A stretch of DNA of 28,571 nucleotides from a virus: IMG/VR virus record IMGVR_UViG_3300022198_002129, positions 1 through 28,571 of that record. One strand, 5' to 3'. A program made the position numbers and the translations under genes. A model generated the notes under the pieces. The model was not told where the DNA came from, did not search any database, and saw only the letters and a list, made by a program, of their open reading frames with translations. Within the stretch, counting starts at the first letter, position 1. The number at the start of each line of letters is the position of its first letter. Positions 16,322-23,858 of this stretch are shown here, piece by piece.

Positions 16322-16637
16322 CCTGCTCATCCCCCGGATCACTATCCGTAATATAATCTACCGTCTCTTCGACATACTCATCCCACGACTTAAAATTATC
16401 GGGAAGAGCAGCGCGAAGAGTAGCAGCATCCTCATTGGCGGCGATCACGGTGATAGCCTGCTCATCATCAGTCATGAGATAAAACGGACCATCAATAATA
16501 GCACGCACAGTAAGGAACTCTAGCACTCCAGCAACCGTACGACCCAACTGCTCCTGATCGACCTGTGCAAGCAACTCAGTCATGGCGCTATCATACTCTT
16601 CTTGCGTCAACTCTACAACATTATCTTCTGTATTCAT
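16296..16637 (-). CDS. Acidic protein of unknown function
   Basis: 113 residues with a perfect AAGGAGGTG 6 nt before the ATG. Strongly acidic throughout (ELTQEEYDSAMTELL; DYITDSDPGDEQDEPATEQE at the end), with a short hydrophobic core near 45-70 (VRAIIDGPFYLMTDDEQAITVIA). No recognised family. It lies between the helicase and the resolvase-like gene, so a role beside replication or recombination is likely by position only. Confidence 0.6.
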   Translation of the reverse strand: MNTEDNVVELTQEEYDSAMTELLAQVDQEQLGRTVAGVLEFLTVRAIIDGPFYLMTDDEQAITVIAANEDAATLRAALPDNFKSWDEYVEETVDYITDSDPGDEQDEPATEQE

Positions 16638-16648
16638 ACTTCACCTCC

Positions 16649-17929
16649 TTAGAATGCGTCGCTTGATACCATCAGTTCAACCTGCCCATCTATTGTATCA
16701 CAGATTTCAACCTTTGTCAAGCCTCCGGCTTGTGTTCTGCGACTCTTAAAATGGACAAGGTTAAACTTGTTAGGGCCAGTCTTACGAGCCTCAATGCCAC
16801 AATCTACAGCAGCACCAATGTCTGAAGAGCCGCGAGTGCGGACATACGAACTAGTAGAATCAGACTTGTTAGTGTGGTGTAGTAGGATCACGGCTGCGCC
16901 AGTCTCACGACAGAGAGTGTTAATACTGTCGTTGAATAGGCTTGCCATCTCGCCAGCATTATTCTCATCCTTGGTGTGGAATCGTGTAAGGCTGTCAAGA
17001 ACAATCATGCTAGGCTCGTAAGTGATCGCTTCGTCTAGCAACTTGTCAAAGTTACGATCAAGACGTACGCCCTGACGATGCAAGTAACGCAGGTTATCAA
17101 AATTATTTACTCCGAGTTGTCGGAGCCTATGGTAGACTACATCATGCGGATTCTCCTCGTCAATATACAAGACTTTACCATGATTGGTAACCTCGTGTCC
17201 GATCCATTCGTTACGATTGTCAGCCATCGCTACGGCTAGGCTGAGGCTGATCCAAGACTTGCCAACGTTCGGCTCGCCCACGAGCAGCGTGGTATCCCCA
17301 CGACAAATCAAACCCTTCACAAGCCACTCGTACTCTGGGGGTGGGATGCTAAGATCAAGAGCCTTGTAATGAAAGTTACCTGCGAGACTCTTGCTTGTAA
17401 TATCCCTGAACGTGTCAAGAGTGTACGAGTCAAAGAATTCGCAAATATCTTTCACATCGGATGGGAGGCTGATACGCCTAGCCTTAGCCCCTAAGATACC
17501 ACGAAGCCTACCCCAAGCCGTGTCAACAGTAGTCTTTACATTATAATCATTATCATTGTCAAGAACTACGAAGACTCGCTCGTACTTGTGTAGTGGTGCG
17601 AGTACATCATCGGAGAATGCGTTGAAGCCGGGTAGGCCATACACGCTCTTGACGCCCTCTTGCCACAGGCGCATCGTGTCGGTTTCACCCTCGCACAGCA
17701 CAGCGTAGGATTCTTCTGCTACTTGCTTGGGACGATAGAGACTAACCTTAGCGCCTTTGGTGAAGCGGAACTCGCGCTGCCCGATCATCTTACGAGTACG
17801 ATCACCTGTCTCGTAGGGCAGGCGAATCCACTCCTCGCTCGTTGACTCTACACCAAACGCTTCAAGAGTCTCACCTGTGATACCACGTTCGTTCTGAAAC
17901 CAATTCTTATGCGACTCTAGAATCAACAT
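16649..17929 (-). CDS. TOPRIM-domain / RepA-type helicase (replicative primase-helicase-like)
   Basis: 426 residues. N-terminal half: a TOPRIM-like fold with E80 in LCEGETD, D84, and VVLDNDND at 121-128. C-terminal half: a RecA-like ATPase with Walker A GEPNVGKS (218-225), VLYIDEEN, and Walker B MIVLDSLTRF with Asp312; LLHHTNKS and VRTRGSSDI follow, as in RepA/AAA_25 helicases. No zinc-finger for primase template recognition is seen. It probably unwinds DNA at the phage fork; priming ability is uncertain. The ATG follows AGGAGG by one or two bases, which is very tight; the adjacent TTG is a possible true start. Confidence 0.83.
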   Translation of the reverse strand: MLILESHKNWFQNERGITGETLEAFGVESTSEEWIRLPYETGDRTRKMIGQREFRFTKGAKVSLYRPKQVAEESYAVLCEGETDTMRLWQEGVKSVYGLPGFNAFSDDVLAPLHKYERVFVVLDNDNDYNVKTTVDTAWGRLRGILGAKARRISLPSDVKDICEFFDSYTLDTFRDITSKSLAGNFHYKALDLSIPPPEYEWLVKGLICRGDTTLLVGEPNVGKSWISLSLAVAMADNRNEWIGHEVTNHGKVLYIDEENPHDVVYHRLRQLGVNNFDNLRYLHRQGVRLDRNFDKLLDEAITYEPSMIVLDSLTRFHTKDENNAGEMASLFNDSINTLCRETGAAVILLHHTNKSDSTSSYVRTRGSSDIGAAVDCGIEARKTGPNKFNLVHFKSRRTQAGGLTKVEICDTIDGQVELMVSSDAF

Positions 17930-17934
17930 TCCTC

Positions 17935-18681
17935 CTATCGGACTACGCGAATAAAGATTTGTACCTGACGCTTGTTACGAGTGCGACGCATAACTTCACC
18001 GCCGTCACTATCATTACCCTGACTCGTGTTGCCTTCGATACACTTAAAATCACCCTTGCTATTAGGCTTCGTCTCAACAATGCCAACATGATCGCTGATA
18101 CCGTCACGCTGCCAGTCGAACATGGCAATGTCTCCGGGCTGTACCTTGTTAATCGGAACAACGATGAGTCCGTTGCGCTGTGCTCGCGCATCATTGACCA
18201 TGAAAGGACAGTATGCCCAACGCGCCTTCTTCGGATCAAAAGACTTACTGCCAGCCTTGGTGTAACACCACGTAACAAACATTGCGCACCACGGGCCACG
18301 CAAACCATACCAGTCAGAGAACATAACCTTATTAGAATACGGCGGGTCTTCCTTAACGCCGATCCAACGAATCGCCTCATCAAGCGCCTTCTCACGCATT
18401 GGCTTATTAGAAACTTTACGCTTCTCAGAACGACGACGCATCAAACGATTAGGCTTCTTCTTACGAGTAAGATAATCATGAAGCGCCTGACCATACGTCT
18501 GCGTACATTGCCGCTCAGGATAACCCAGCATCCACTTAGCCTGCTTAGCAGCAGCCGCAGTCTGCGGACCAAAGATACCATCAACCTTACCAACCCAAGT
18601 ACCATACGCCTGAAGCGCCTTCTGTGCCTTCTTAACATCCTCGCCCCGCATATACGGGCTAGTTAACTTTAGGATTCTCAT
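17935..18681 (-). CDS. Endolysin: peptidoglycan-binding domain plus CHAP amidase/endopeptidase
   Basis: 248 residues from the ATG at 18681, 6 nt after AAAGGAG. Residues about 10-70 are a PG_binding_1 repeat (VKKAQKALQAYG..VGKVDGIFGPQTAAAAKQ). A basic linker at 73-95 (RKKKPNRLMRRRSEKRK) leads to a CHAP domain at about 100-245 with catalytic Cys132 (GPWCAMFVTWC), His198 (SDHVGIVE) and the ECN-type EGNTS at 216-220; PGDIAMFDW precedes the His. It cleaves cell-wall peptide bonds at the end of infection. It has no signal peptide, so it needs a holin, yet it is placed inside the replication operon, about 6 kb from the holin-like gene and on the opposite strand. Confidence 0.88.
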   Translation of the reverse strand: MRILKLTSPYMRGEDVKKAQKALQAYGTWVGKVDGIFGPQTAAAAKQAKWMLGYPERQCTQTYGQALHDYLTRKKKPNRLMRRRSEKRKVSNKPMREKALDEAIRWIGVKEDPPYSNKVMFSDWYGLRGPWCAMFVTWCYTKAGSKSFDPKKARWAYCPFMVNDARAQRNGLIVVPINKVQPGDIAMFDWQRDGISDHVGIVETKPNSKGDFKCIEGNTSQGNDSDGGEVMRRTRNKRQVQIFIRVVR

Positions 18682-18914
18682 ACCCAACTCCTTTGCTCTT
18701 TAATAACCTTCTGCTCTTCAATATAAATCAACCTATCAATATACCACTTAGCCTTAAGCAGATCCTCCATTCCATTCTTGTAACGATACCGGGCTACATA
18801 TTTTAGCACATTACCCTGATGATAGTCAAGTCCCAAGCCCTCAATGGCTGTAATAACTTCCATCTCTCCCTGAGTATAATGCGCAGGACTGTTTACAGGA
18901 TCATCAATCGCCAT
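18678..18914 (-). CDS. DUF3310-type small phage protein
   Basis: 78 residues; the ATG at 18914 is preceded by AGGA and starts the conserved block DPVNSPAHYTQGEMEVITAIEG. Then come GNVLKYVARYRYKNG..DLLKAKWYIDRLI, the standard pattern of DUF3310 (sometimes labelled SaV-like), found in many phages near replication genes; its biochemical role is unknown. The stop overlaps the endolysin start (ATGA) and the start overlaps the HNH gene. Confidence 0.82.
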   Translation of the reverse strand: MAIDDPVNSPAHYTQGEMEVITAIEGLGLDYHQGNVLKYVARYRYKNGMEDLLKAKWYIDRLIYIEEQKVIKEQRSWV

Positions 18915-19263
18915 AATGAATCTTCCTATGGCACGGACGGCATACGGGAACACACTTCTCAATCTCTCTACGAAGAGACTCTGGAGAACGATTATACACA
19001 GCCTTTGACACGGTAAGATCCTTAGACTTGGGATCAAGGTGATGCAGGTCGATCAGCGAGGGATGCAGAATCTTACCACAACAATGACAAGGATTATACT
19101 TAGCCTCTGCTACAATACCCTTATTAATAATCGTGCGAGTGTTTGTCTTGTCAATACGGCATTGGCGGCACAGACTCTCATGAGTGCCGCGCTTCTCCTG
19201 AAAATAAAAGTCTTCTACCGACTTAACTTCCTTGCAATGCGTACATGTCTTATACTCAATCAC
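18904..19263 (-). CDS. HNH homing-type endonuclease
   Basis: 119 residues from a GTG at 19263, which has AGGAG 7 nt upstream and sits inside the end of the polymerase gene. Two zinc-knuckle pairs: CTHC and CRQC near residues 6-40, CHCC and CRPCH in the second half. The HNH core reads LIDLHHLDPKSKD....VPVCRPCHRKIH. It probably makes a double-strand cut at a specific site and may spread itself or its flanks by homing. It is directly behind a polymerase gene that is split in two, the classical company of such enzymes. Confidence 0.85.
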   Translation of the reverse strand: MIEYKTCTHCKEVKSVEDFYFQEKRGTHESLCRQCRIDKTNTRTIINKGIVAEAKYNPCHCCGKILHPSLIDLHHLDPKSKDLTVSKAVYNRSPESLRREIEKCVPVCRPCHRKIHYGD

Positions 19264-19996
19264 TATACGGCTCCTTGTCTGCCCAGTTAGTATACGATAC
19301 TTCGCAGTCCGTGTCAATACTAACGTATTCTTCTACGTTTTTATTCCCCATTAGTGTTGGGATTGTGTTAACTAGTGTTGGGATCTCGTTACGATCCGCG
19401 TCTAGGATGATCTCGTCATGCACAATATTTACTATATGTGTAGCATAATTGTCGTACAGGTACTTGTCTACTCGTACGACACTATCACGCATGAGGTCTG
19501 CTGCTGATCCTTGGATGAGCGCGTTGAGAGCCTTGTGGGCCTCTGTAACGTGCAGCCTACGCCCATACAAACTTTGAATATAACCGCGAGTATCCAAGGT
19601 TTCTGCGATACTCTGGTTAAGAAGGCTGATACCGGGACGAGTGTCATGATACGCCTTCAACAATCGCTTCGCTTCCTTAAATGATACTCCTAACTGTCGC
19701 ATGATAGTGGGTGTGCCACCACCATAGATGATACTAAAGTTGAGTGTCTTTCCTACTTGACGTTCCTCGTCGCTGATACCCGTGCGTCCGTACAAGCCTT
19801 GAGCGGTGATGAGGTGAGGGTCGGCTCCACGGTTGATCTCACTAGCCAGCGTAGTGTCGCCGATGGCTCTTGCAAGGTAGTATGCGAGCAGTCTAACTTC
19901 GATTGCTTTATAATCGAAGAATAAGAACGCATCCAGTTTCGGTACAAATGCACGTTTCACATCCTTCTGGCTTCTGGGAATATTCTGTACGTTCAT
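19256..19996 (-). CDS. polA (C-terminal part): DNA polymerase I family, C-terminal polymerase part (split gene)
   Basis: 246 residues carrying the palm and fingers of a PolA-type replicase. It begins MNVQNIPR, the second half of the motif TGRxSS..PNxQNIP. Motif A: DYKAIEVRLLAYYL with Asp28; O-helix (motif B): R79...K83...F87...Y91-G92; motif C: VHDE with Asp194. F87 is the equivalent of E. coli Phe762. The thumb and exonuclease are on a separate gene upstream, with a 63-residue ORF between. The start overlaps that ORF (ATGA) and has only a weak Shine-Dalgarno, so coupled translation is likely. It should polymerise only when associated with the N-terminal part. Confidence 0.9.
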   Translation of the reverse strand: MNVQNIPRSQKDVKRAFVPKLDAFLFFDYKAIEVRLLAYYLARAIGDTTLASEINRGADPHLITAQGLYGRTGISDEERQVGKTLNFSIIYGGGTPTIMRQLGVSFKEAKRLLKAYHDTRPGISLLNQSIAETLDTRGYIQSLYGRRLHVTEAHKALNALIQGSAADLMRDSVVRVDKYLYDNYATHIVNIVHDEIILDADRNEIPTLVNTIPTLMGNKNVEEYVSIDTDCEVSYTNWADKEPYSD

Positions 19997-20184
19997 GTTA
20001 CACCATAATATTTTAGTTTTACTAGGACCATGAATATCTGCATGGCTGAGTCAAACGAGTCTGCAAATACGGGCCAAGGATTCTCGATAGTGTCTAGCGT
20101 GTTCTCGCTAAGCATACTACAATAAAACCAGTTCCAACTACCATCATCTTCTTGTTCATTATAATAATCAAAGAGGGGCATCAT
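19993..20184 (-). CDS. 63-residue ORF inserted between the two polymerase halves
   Basis: Begins on the stop of the N-terminal polymerase gene (ATGA) and ends on the start of the C-terminal one (ATGA). Sequence: MMPLFDYYNEQEDDGSWNW, then an aromatic and acidic stretch, ending MVLVKLKYYGVT. It matches no part of PolA and no endonuclease motif that I know. It could be a subunit that bridges the polymerase halves, a remnant of the element that split the gene, or a filler that keeps ribosomes moving. The 4-base overlaps on both sides argue that it is translated. Confidence 0.6.
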   Translation of the reverse strand: MMPLFDYYNEQEDDGSWNWFYCSMLSENTLDTIENPWPVFADSFDSAMQIFMVLVKLKYYGVT

Positions 20185-21122
20185 GCTTCTGCCGCTCCGC
20201 TACTCATCCGTCCGGTACGAGTACCATGCTGACGAAAGTTAGGATGCAAGATACTATTCTTAGCCTCAGTATCAAGCGCATCAAAATATGTAGACTTGAT
20301 CTTATTAGCCTCGCGCAACTCTACAATCAGCCCAGCCAACTCGTCATCTACTTGCGATAGTGCGTCTTTGGAGGTAGAGGATACCACGAATCCTCGTTCT
20401 TGTAGCGCAGCGAGAACCTGCTGGTGTGATTGTGGGTTAAACTCTTTCCCAGCAAGTTCCCCAATACGAGACTTAAGTTTGTAAATCCGATCACCATACT
20501 CCTTACGTTTTCGTGTAACATACTCACGATCAACCTGCATACCTTGCGCTTCGATACGCAACAAGGATAAAGTCAACCGCTTCTCAATCTCATACAAAGG
20601 AAGCAGATCATTATGCAAACGCTTCGTAAAATCTGTGTAGAGTTGCAATGTAAACTCTGCGTCCTTTGCAGCATACGGCGCTAGAATCTCATTCGGAATG
20701 GGATAATAACCATCCTCCTTCTTCATCTTATTTTTACGCCGCCAAACCTTCAGTACCTCGTCCTCATCAGTAGACAGGCCAAGATACGAGGAGGCAAGAT
20801 ACTTTAGTCCTGTGGGCTGGTGCTCATCAATCAAGTGCGCCATGGCCTGAGTATCCTCAAACTTATCAACAAATACATGATAAGGAATACCAAGCCGCAT
20901 CAACTTCTGCATATCAAACTTCGCGTTGTGCATGATAATACGATCAGCCTTGCCAAGATCAATAGTAACATCGCTGATAATATCAAACCATTCTGCGTCA
21001 TGCAACTCGCGCTTGTCAAACACATACGTCTTGTGTGGCGTGGCGACACTAATCATGAACGCCTCGTCATCCCAAGCAACACCAGTAGTCTCAGTATCAA
21101 TTGCCAGTAGATCCAAAACCAT
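20181..21122 (-). CDS. polA (N-terminal part): DNA polymerase I family, N-terminal 3'-5' exonuclease and thumb part (split gene)
   Basis: 313 residues from the ATG at 21122, which overlaps the dUTPase end; GGGGAG is close upstream. Exonuclease motifs: D9-T-E11 (IDTETTG), HNAKFD at 65-70, and YAAKDAEFT near 150, so proofreading residues are intact. A thumb follows (YEIEKRLTLSLLRIEAQGMQ; NPQSHQQVLAALQERGF), then the start of the palm, TRTGRMSS at 301-308, where the chain ends after five more residues (GAAEA). Normal PolA continues directly with PNxQNIP; here that piece begins a separate gene 184 bp on. Both parts look intact in their motifs, so this is a split enzyme rather than a decayed gene. 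Confidence 0.9.
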   Translation of the reverse strand: MVLDLLAIDTETTGVAWDDEAFMISVATPHKTYVFDKRELHDAEWFDIISDVTIDLGKADRIIMHNAKFDMQKLMRLGIPYHVFVDKFEDTQAMAHLIDEHQPTGLKYLASSYLGLSTDEDEVLKVWRRKNKMKKEDGYYPIPNEILAPYAAKDAEFTLQLYTDFTKRLHNDLLPLYEIEKRLTLSLLRIEAQGMQVDREYVTRKRKEYGDRIYKLKSRIGELAGKEFNPQSHQQVLAALQERGFVVSSTSKDALSQVDDELAGLIVELREANKIKSTYFDALDTEAKNSILHPNFRQHGTRTGRMSSGAAEA

Positions 21123-21525
21123 TCTCCCCACGCTCGCCACCCCAAACCGTGCCGGGACTAAAATAATAATCATCAAGTCGGATAATCATAAGTTGGCAAA
21201 TGCGCATACCATCGTGAATACGAAACTCTTCATCACTAAAGTTTCCCAGCACAACCTTGATTGTATCAGAATATCCTGCATCAATCAAGCCGGGAGCGTT
21301 AAGAACAAACAAGCCACCATTCTTAGCCAAGCCAGAGCGGGACAGGATTAGACCAGCAAAGCCTTGTGGAATCTGCATACGAATACCAGTATCAACCGTG
21401 CCGCGCCCCCAAGCAGGAATAGTCACATTCTCAGCAGCAAACAAATCATAAGCAGCATCGTTAGGATACTTACGATAAGGAGCGTTAAGAATATCCCCAC
21501 TCTTATTTTCATAGTTGATTCGCAT
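21097..21525 (-). CDS. dut: dUTPase (dUTP diphosphatase)
   Basis: 142 residues, the usual length of the trimeric enzyme. All five motifs are present: DAAYDLFA, SRSGLA, GLIDAGYSDTIKV, RICQLMI and the C-terminal GENGFGSTG. Motif 3 has Asp where many enzymes have the second Gly of GYRG, a mild variation. It converts dUTP to dUMP, keeping uracil out of phage DNA and feeding thymidylate synthesis, in line with nrdJ in the same operon. Its start overlaps the previous stop (TGATG) and its end overlaps the polymerase start by 26 bp. Confidence 0.93.
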   Translation of the reverse strand: MRINYENKSGDILNAPYRKYPNDAAYDLFAAENVTIPAWGRGTVDTGIRMQIPQGFAGLILSRSGLAKNGGLFVLNAPGLIDAGYSDTIKVVLGNFSDEEFRIHDGMRICQLMIIRLDDYYFSPGTVWGGERGENGFGSTGN

Positions 21526-21761
21526 CAGTCCATCCTGTAACTAGCATCATCCATATCGTTAAGACCAACCTTGATAGGCTCGCAACCACAGTCACACGAG
21601 CACCACGGATTAGACGTAGTGTTAAACGCTTCGCCAGACCAATTCTCAAGACACTCTAGCCGCAGGCTGATATGGTCAAGAACATTATAAAGAACGCGCA
21701 ACTCTGCTGCCATAGCAGCGGCTTCCTGCAAAACATACTCACGATTAAAACTATCAGACAT
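21525..21761 (-). CDS. Small protein with a cysteine cluster (unrecognised)
   Basis: 78 residues; a helical N-terminal half (LQEAAAMAAELRVLYNVLDHISLRLECLE) and a second half with WCSCDCGCEP, four cysteines in seven residues that could hold a metal. The start overlaps the Rad52-like gene's end and the stop overlaps dUTPase (TGATG). No family recognised. Confidence 0.6.
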   Translation of the reverse strand: MSDSFNREYVLQEAAAMAAELRVLYNVLDHISLRLECLENWSGEAFNTTSNPWCSCDCGCEPIKVGLNDMDDASYRMD

Positions 21762-22396
21762 TAGATAACTCCTTTATCAGTAAGACTACGACGAATATCA
21801 TCAACATTAAGATCCTTAATACCTAGAATCTCACACATCTGATCCTTCTCAGGCATCGTTCCCGGATCCAATTCTAGCATACGCTGAGTGTATGCTACAA
21901 CCAACTGTTTAAGTGCTACATCGTTCTGAGCGGCTTGCCGCTGCAACTCTACAAAATCACGCTCAGCAGCGTCCCACAAGTAGAGAGCGATACCATACTG
22001 GTGGCACGCCTTCTTCAGAGCCTCCGCTTGCGCAGACTTAACCGCAGTATCAGGATCAAAGTTAATGTTCGCTCCGATACCGTCACGACTAATCATAGCC
22101 TTCTGCGTGGTGAGGAACGCATCATCATCATCCCCATCACCGCCAACACTAATCACACCAATATCAGATAGGATAATCGTAAGCGTACCTTGCACTACAG
22201 CCATATACTGTGGCTTACCACTCCGGGTAGGAGCAGCATCCTTGATCTCCCAAGAGTTAAGTTGCCATGCCCAAGCATGACCAAGAACATCGTTTAGCCG
22301 GTTAATATAACCATCAATGGCTACATAATCCTGCCCACTCTGATTCTTCTTCACCAGAGTAGGGTGAAACTTCTCAGTTAGTTCGGCGGGAATCAT
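21761..22396 (-). CDS. Rad52/22-like single-strand annealing protein
   Basis: 211 residues from the ATG at 22396, with AAAGGAGGACGG before it. The pattern is that of the Rad52 core: YVAIDGYINRLNDVLGHAWAW (24-44), then VVQGTLTIIL, VISVGGDGDDDD, and AVKSAQAEALKKACHQYGIALYLWD (118-142), which matches the AxxxAlKrA...fG..LY signature of this group. It anneals complementary single strands during phage recombination. A RecB/Cas4-like nuclease gene lies two genes upstream, making a plausible exonuclease-annealase pair. The C-terminal 60 residues are helical and may bind SSB or regulate. Confidence 0.78.
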   Translation of the reverse strand: MIPAELTEKFHPTLVKKNQSGQDYVAIDGYINRLNDVLGHAWAWQLNSWEIKDAAPTRSGKPQYMAVVQGTLTIILSDIGVISVGGDGDDDDAFLTTQKAMISRDGIGANINFDPDTAVKSAQAEALKKACHQYGIALYLWDAAERDFVELQRQAAQNDVALKQLVVAYTQRMLELDPGTMPEKDQMCEILGIKDLNVDDIRRSLTDKGVI

Positions 22397-22803
22397 CCGT
22401 CCTCCTTTGGCACAGGCCAATAATAATTATACTCTCCAACAACATCGGGATAGATCACATTATACCATGCTGGGTTCTTAAATACAAGGGCTGACTTGTG
22501 TGAATCATGCACACGATTATCGCCCCACCAATGTGGCAAACCTACAGGGGTCTGACTAAAATGCTCTGACCAGACAGCATACGTCTTAGCCTCACAAGTA
22601 TCCTTATACCCGCGACGCACCCATTCCGCACACGTTGCTCGCTGATACATAAGCAGAGCAGTCTCATAGCCTTGCCACATACGAGTAGCAGGATGATTAG
22701 TCCAACCCTTACTCAGCCCAGCCAGCGCATTCATAATCTGTAGAGTCTCTACACGCTGCTTACCTAGCCGTTGCCGGTCAAGGATACGCACACTATTACT
22801 CAT
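22393..22803 (-). CDS. Pyrimidine-dimer DNA glycosylase-like protein
   Basis: 136 residues from the ATG at 22803, just behind the previous stop (TAGTATG). Signature: ILDRQRLGKQRVETLQIMNAL near the start, GWTNHPATRMWQGYETALLMY, then EWVRRGY and a C-terminal W-G-D-x-R-V-H-D-S-H-K-S block with YWP at the end. This pattern is found in the Pyr_excise-like family of many phages, related to T4 endonuclease V, which removes UV dimers. Activity on dimers is inferred from the family. It may protect a phage exposed to sunlight. Confidence 0.68.
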   Translation of the reverse strand: MSNSVRILDRQRLGKQRVETLQIMNALAGLSKGWTNHPATRMWQGYETALLMYQRATCAEWVRRGYKDTCEAKTYAVWSEHFSQTPVGLPHWWGDNRVHDSHKSALVFKNPAWYNVIYPDVVGEYNYYWPVPKEDG

Positions 22804-22804
22804 A

Positions 22805-23005
22805 CTAGTTTCTGGCACGAATGTCTGCACAATGCTCCTTAATATACGCCGCAAACTCTTCCTGACCCTTATCAGTAAACTGATACTTGCCAAGAAACTT
22901 CTCAATCCAACCCAACTGCAAAGCCAACGCTAGAGTAGGATCATCAACCTCAAACTCTAGATTAGGAAGAAACCTATTCTTAAGTTTAGACCATGTTCTC
23001 ATCAT
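22805..23005 (-). CDS. Small protein, possible winged-helix (unrecognised)
   Basis: 66 residues; the start lies inside the end of the nuclease gene with AGAGG upstream. The segment ALQLGWIEKFLGKYQFTDKGQEEFAAYI resembles the wing and last helix of winged-helix proteins (...G.i......y.LT..G...). A DNA-binding role would follow from that, but the match is weak and rests on pattern only. Confidence 0.55.
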   Translation of the reverse strand: MMRTWSKLKNRFLPNLEFEVDDPTLALALQLGWIEKFLGKYQFTDKGQEEFAAYIKEHCADIRARN

Positions 23006-23858
23006 TAATCAACCTCTGATAGCCGGGGCAATCATCAATCAATGTCATCATAGACTCGTCGGATACAGTCAAACCCTCAACACCATTATATTCGTACCAG
23101 TTACCAATATGCTGCTTCTCTTCCTTGCTACAACCACACGGATCATCTTCCTGATCCTTCCACGGACAGAACATCGTAGAATAATGGGGACGATACCAGT
23201 ATTCCCAACGCCGCTCCTTCTTATTATGCTTCCACTCGTACACACCATCTAGCACATCAGGCAACGCGAGCGAGTTAGTCTGGTACGCATCCAACGCATC
23301 CTCAACCTGACGGATACGATGCGTAAGCACATCCTCACCAATAGGATCAACATAGTAAAACACAGGCTCAGGCCAGCGCCTACGATAATCCGGCGTAGTA
23401 GGAAGATACAAGATACCCACACTATGCACACCCGGCATACCATAATGATAATAAGCACTAACCTGCATGACATGCTCAGGCTTAGGACCATCAAGAAATC
23501 CGAACGACGTACCACTAATAGTCTTATAATCAACAAGCATAAGATTACCCTGCTCATCATTCATATAAGCATCAGCAGTACCAACCCAAGGATACTTATG
23601 ATCCTCACATACAACCTCAACCTCGCTAGCATACGGCTTATGATACTCACTCATGATAGCATGAATCTGCTCATGAATAGCCGTGCCCTGCAACAAAGGC
23701 AAAGTATTCATCCAAGGCTTGTCCCACACATCAGGATAACCATGATAATAATAAAGCACAGTATGCCTATCGTTCTGCAAATGGCTGGAGAAGTGCAGCA
23801 TACCATCATTGCGGGGCTGATTGGTAGCCCGCTTCAGAGTGCTAATCAGACTCTTCAT
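22986..23858 (-). CDS. PD-(D/E)XK exonuclease, RecB/Cas4-like
   Basis: 290 residues from the ATG at 23858. Motifs of the RecB-type nuclease: G58-T-A-I-H62-E63 (QGTAIHEQIH), VGTADAYM with Asp96, LVDYKTIS with D110 and K112, and QVSAYYHYGM. Downstream, CPWKDQEDDPCGC gives three cysteines, suggestive of the C-terminal part of a Cas4-type iron-sulphur cluster, but the usual N-terminal partner cysteine is not evident. It probably resects DNA ends and works with the Rad52-like annealase. An upstream in-frame extension (to 23933) lies inside the preceding small gene and has no ribosome-binding site. Confidence 0.78.
   Translation of the reverse strand: MKSLISTLKRATNQPRNDGMLHFSSHLQNDRHTVLYYYHGYPDVWDKPWMNTLPLLQGTAIHEQIHAIMSEYHKPYASEVEVVCEDHKYPWVGTADAYMNDEQGNLMLVDYKTISGTSFGFLDGPKPEHVMQVSAYYHYGMPGVHSVGILYLPTTPDYRRRWPEPVFYYVDPIGEDVLTHRIRQVEDALDAYQTNSLALPDVLDGVYEWKHNKKERRWEYWYRPHYSTMFCPWKDQEDDPCGCSKEEKQHIGNWYEYNGVEGLTVSDESMMTLIDDCPGYQRLINDENMV

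Noticed and set aside
17959-18666. 235-codon frame on the plus strand
   Set aside because: Antisense shadow of the endolysin with Thr/Leu/Arg-rich composition.
19993-20184. Intein or group I intron as the cause of the polymerase split
   Set aside because: No intein splice residues or blocks are visible, the 184-bp gap is short for a group I intron, and both joints are ATGA overlaps as elsewhere in the operon. RNA splicing is not strictly excluded.
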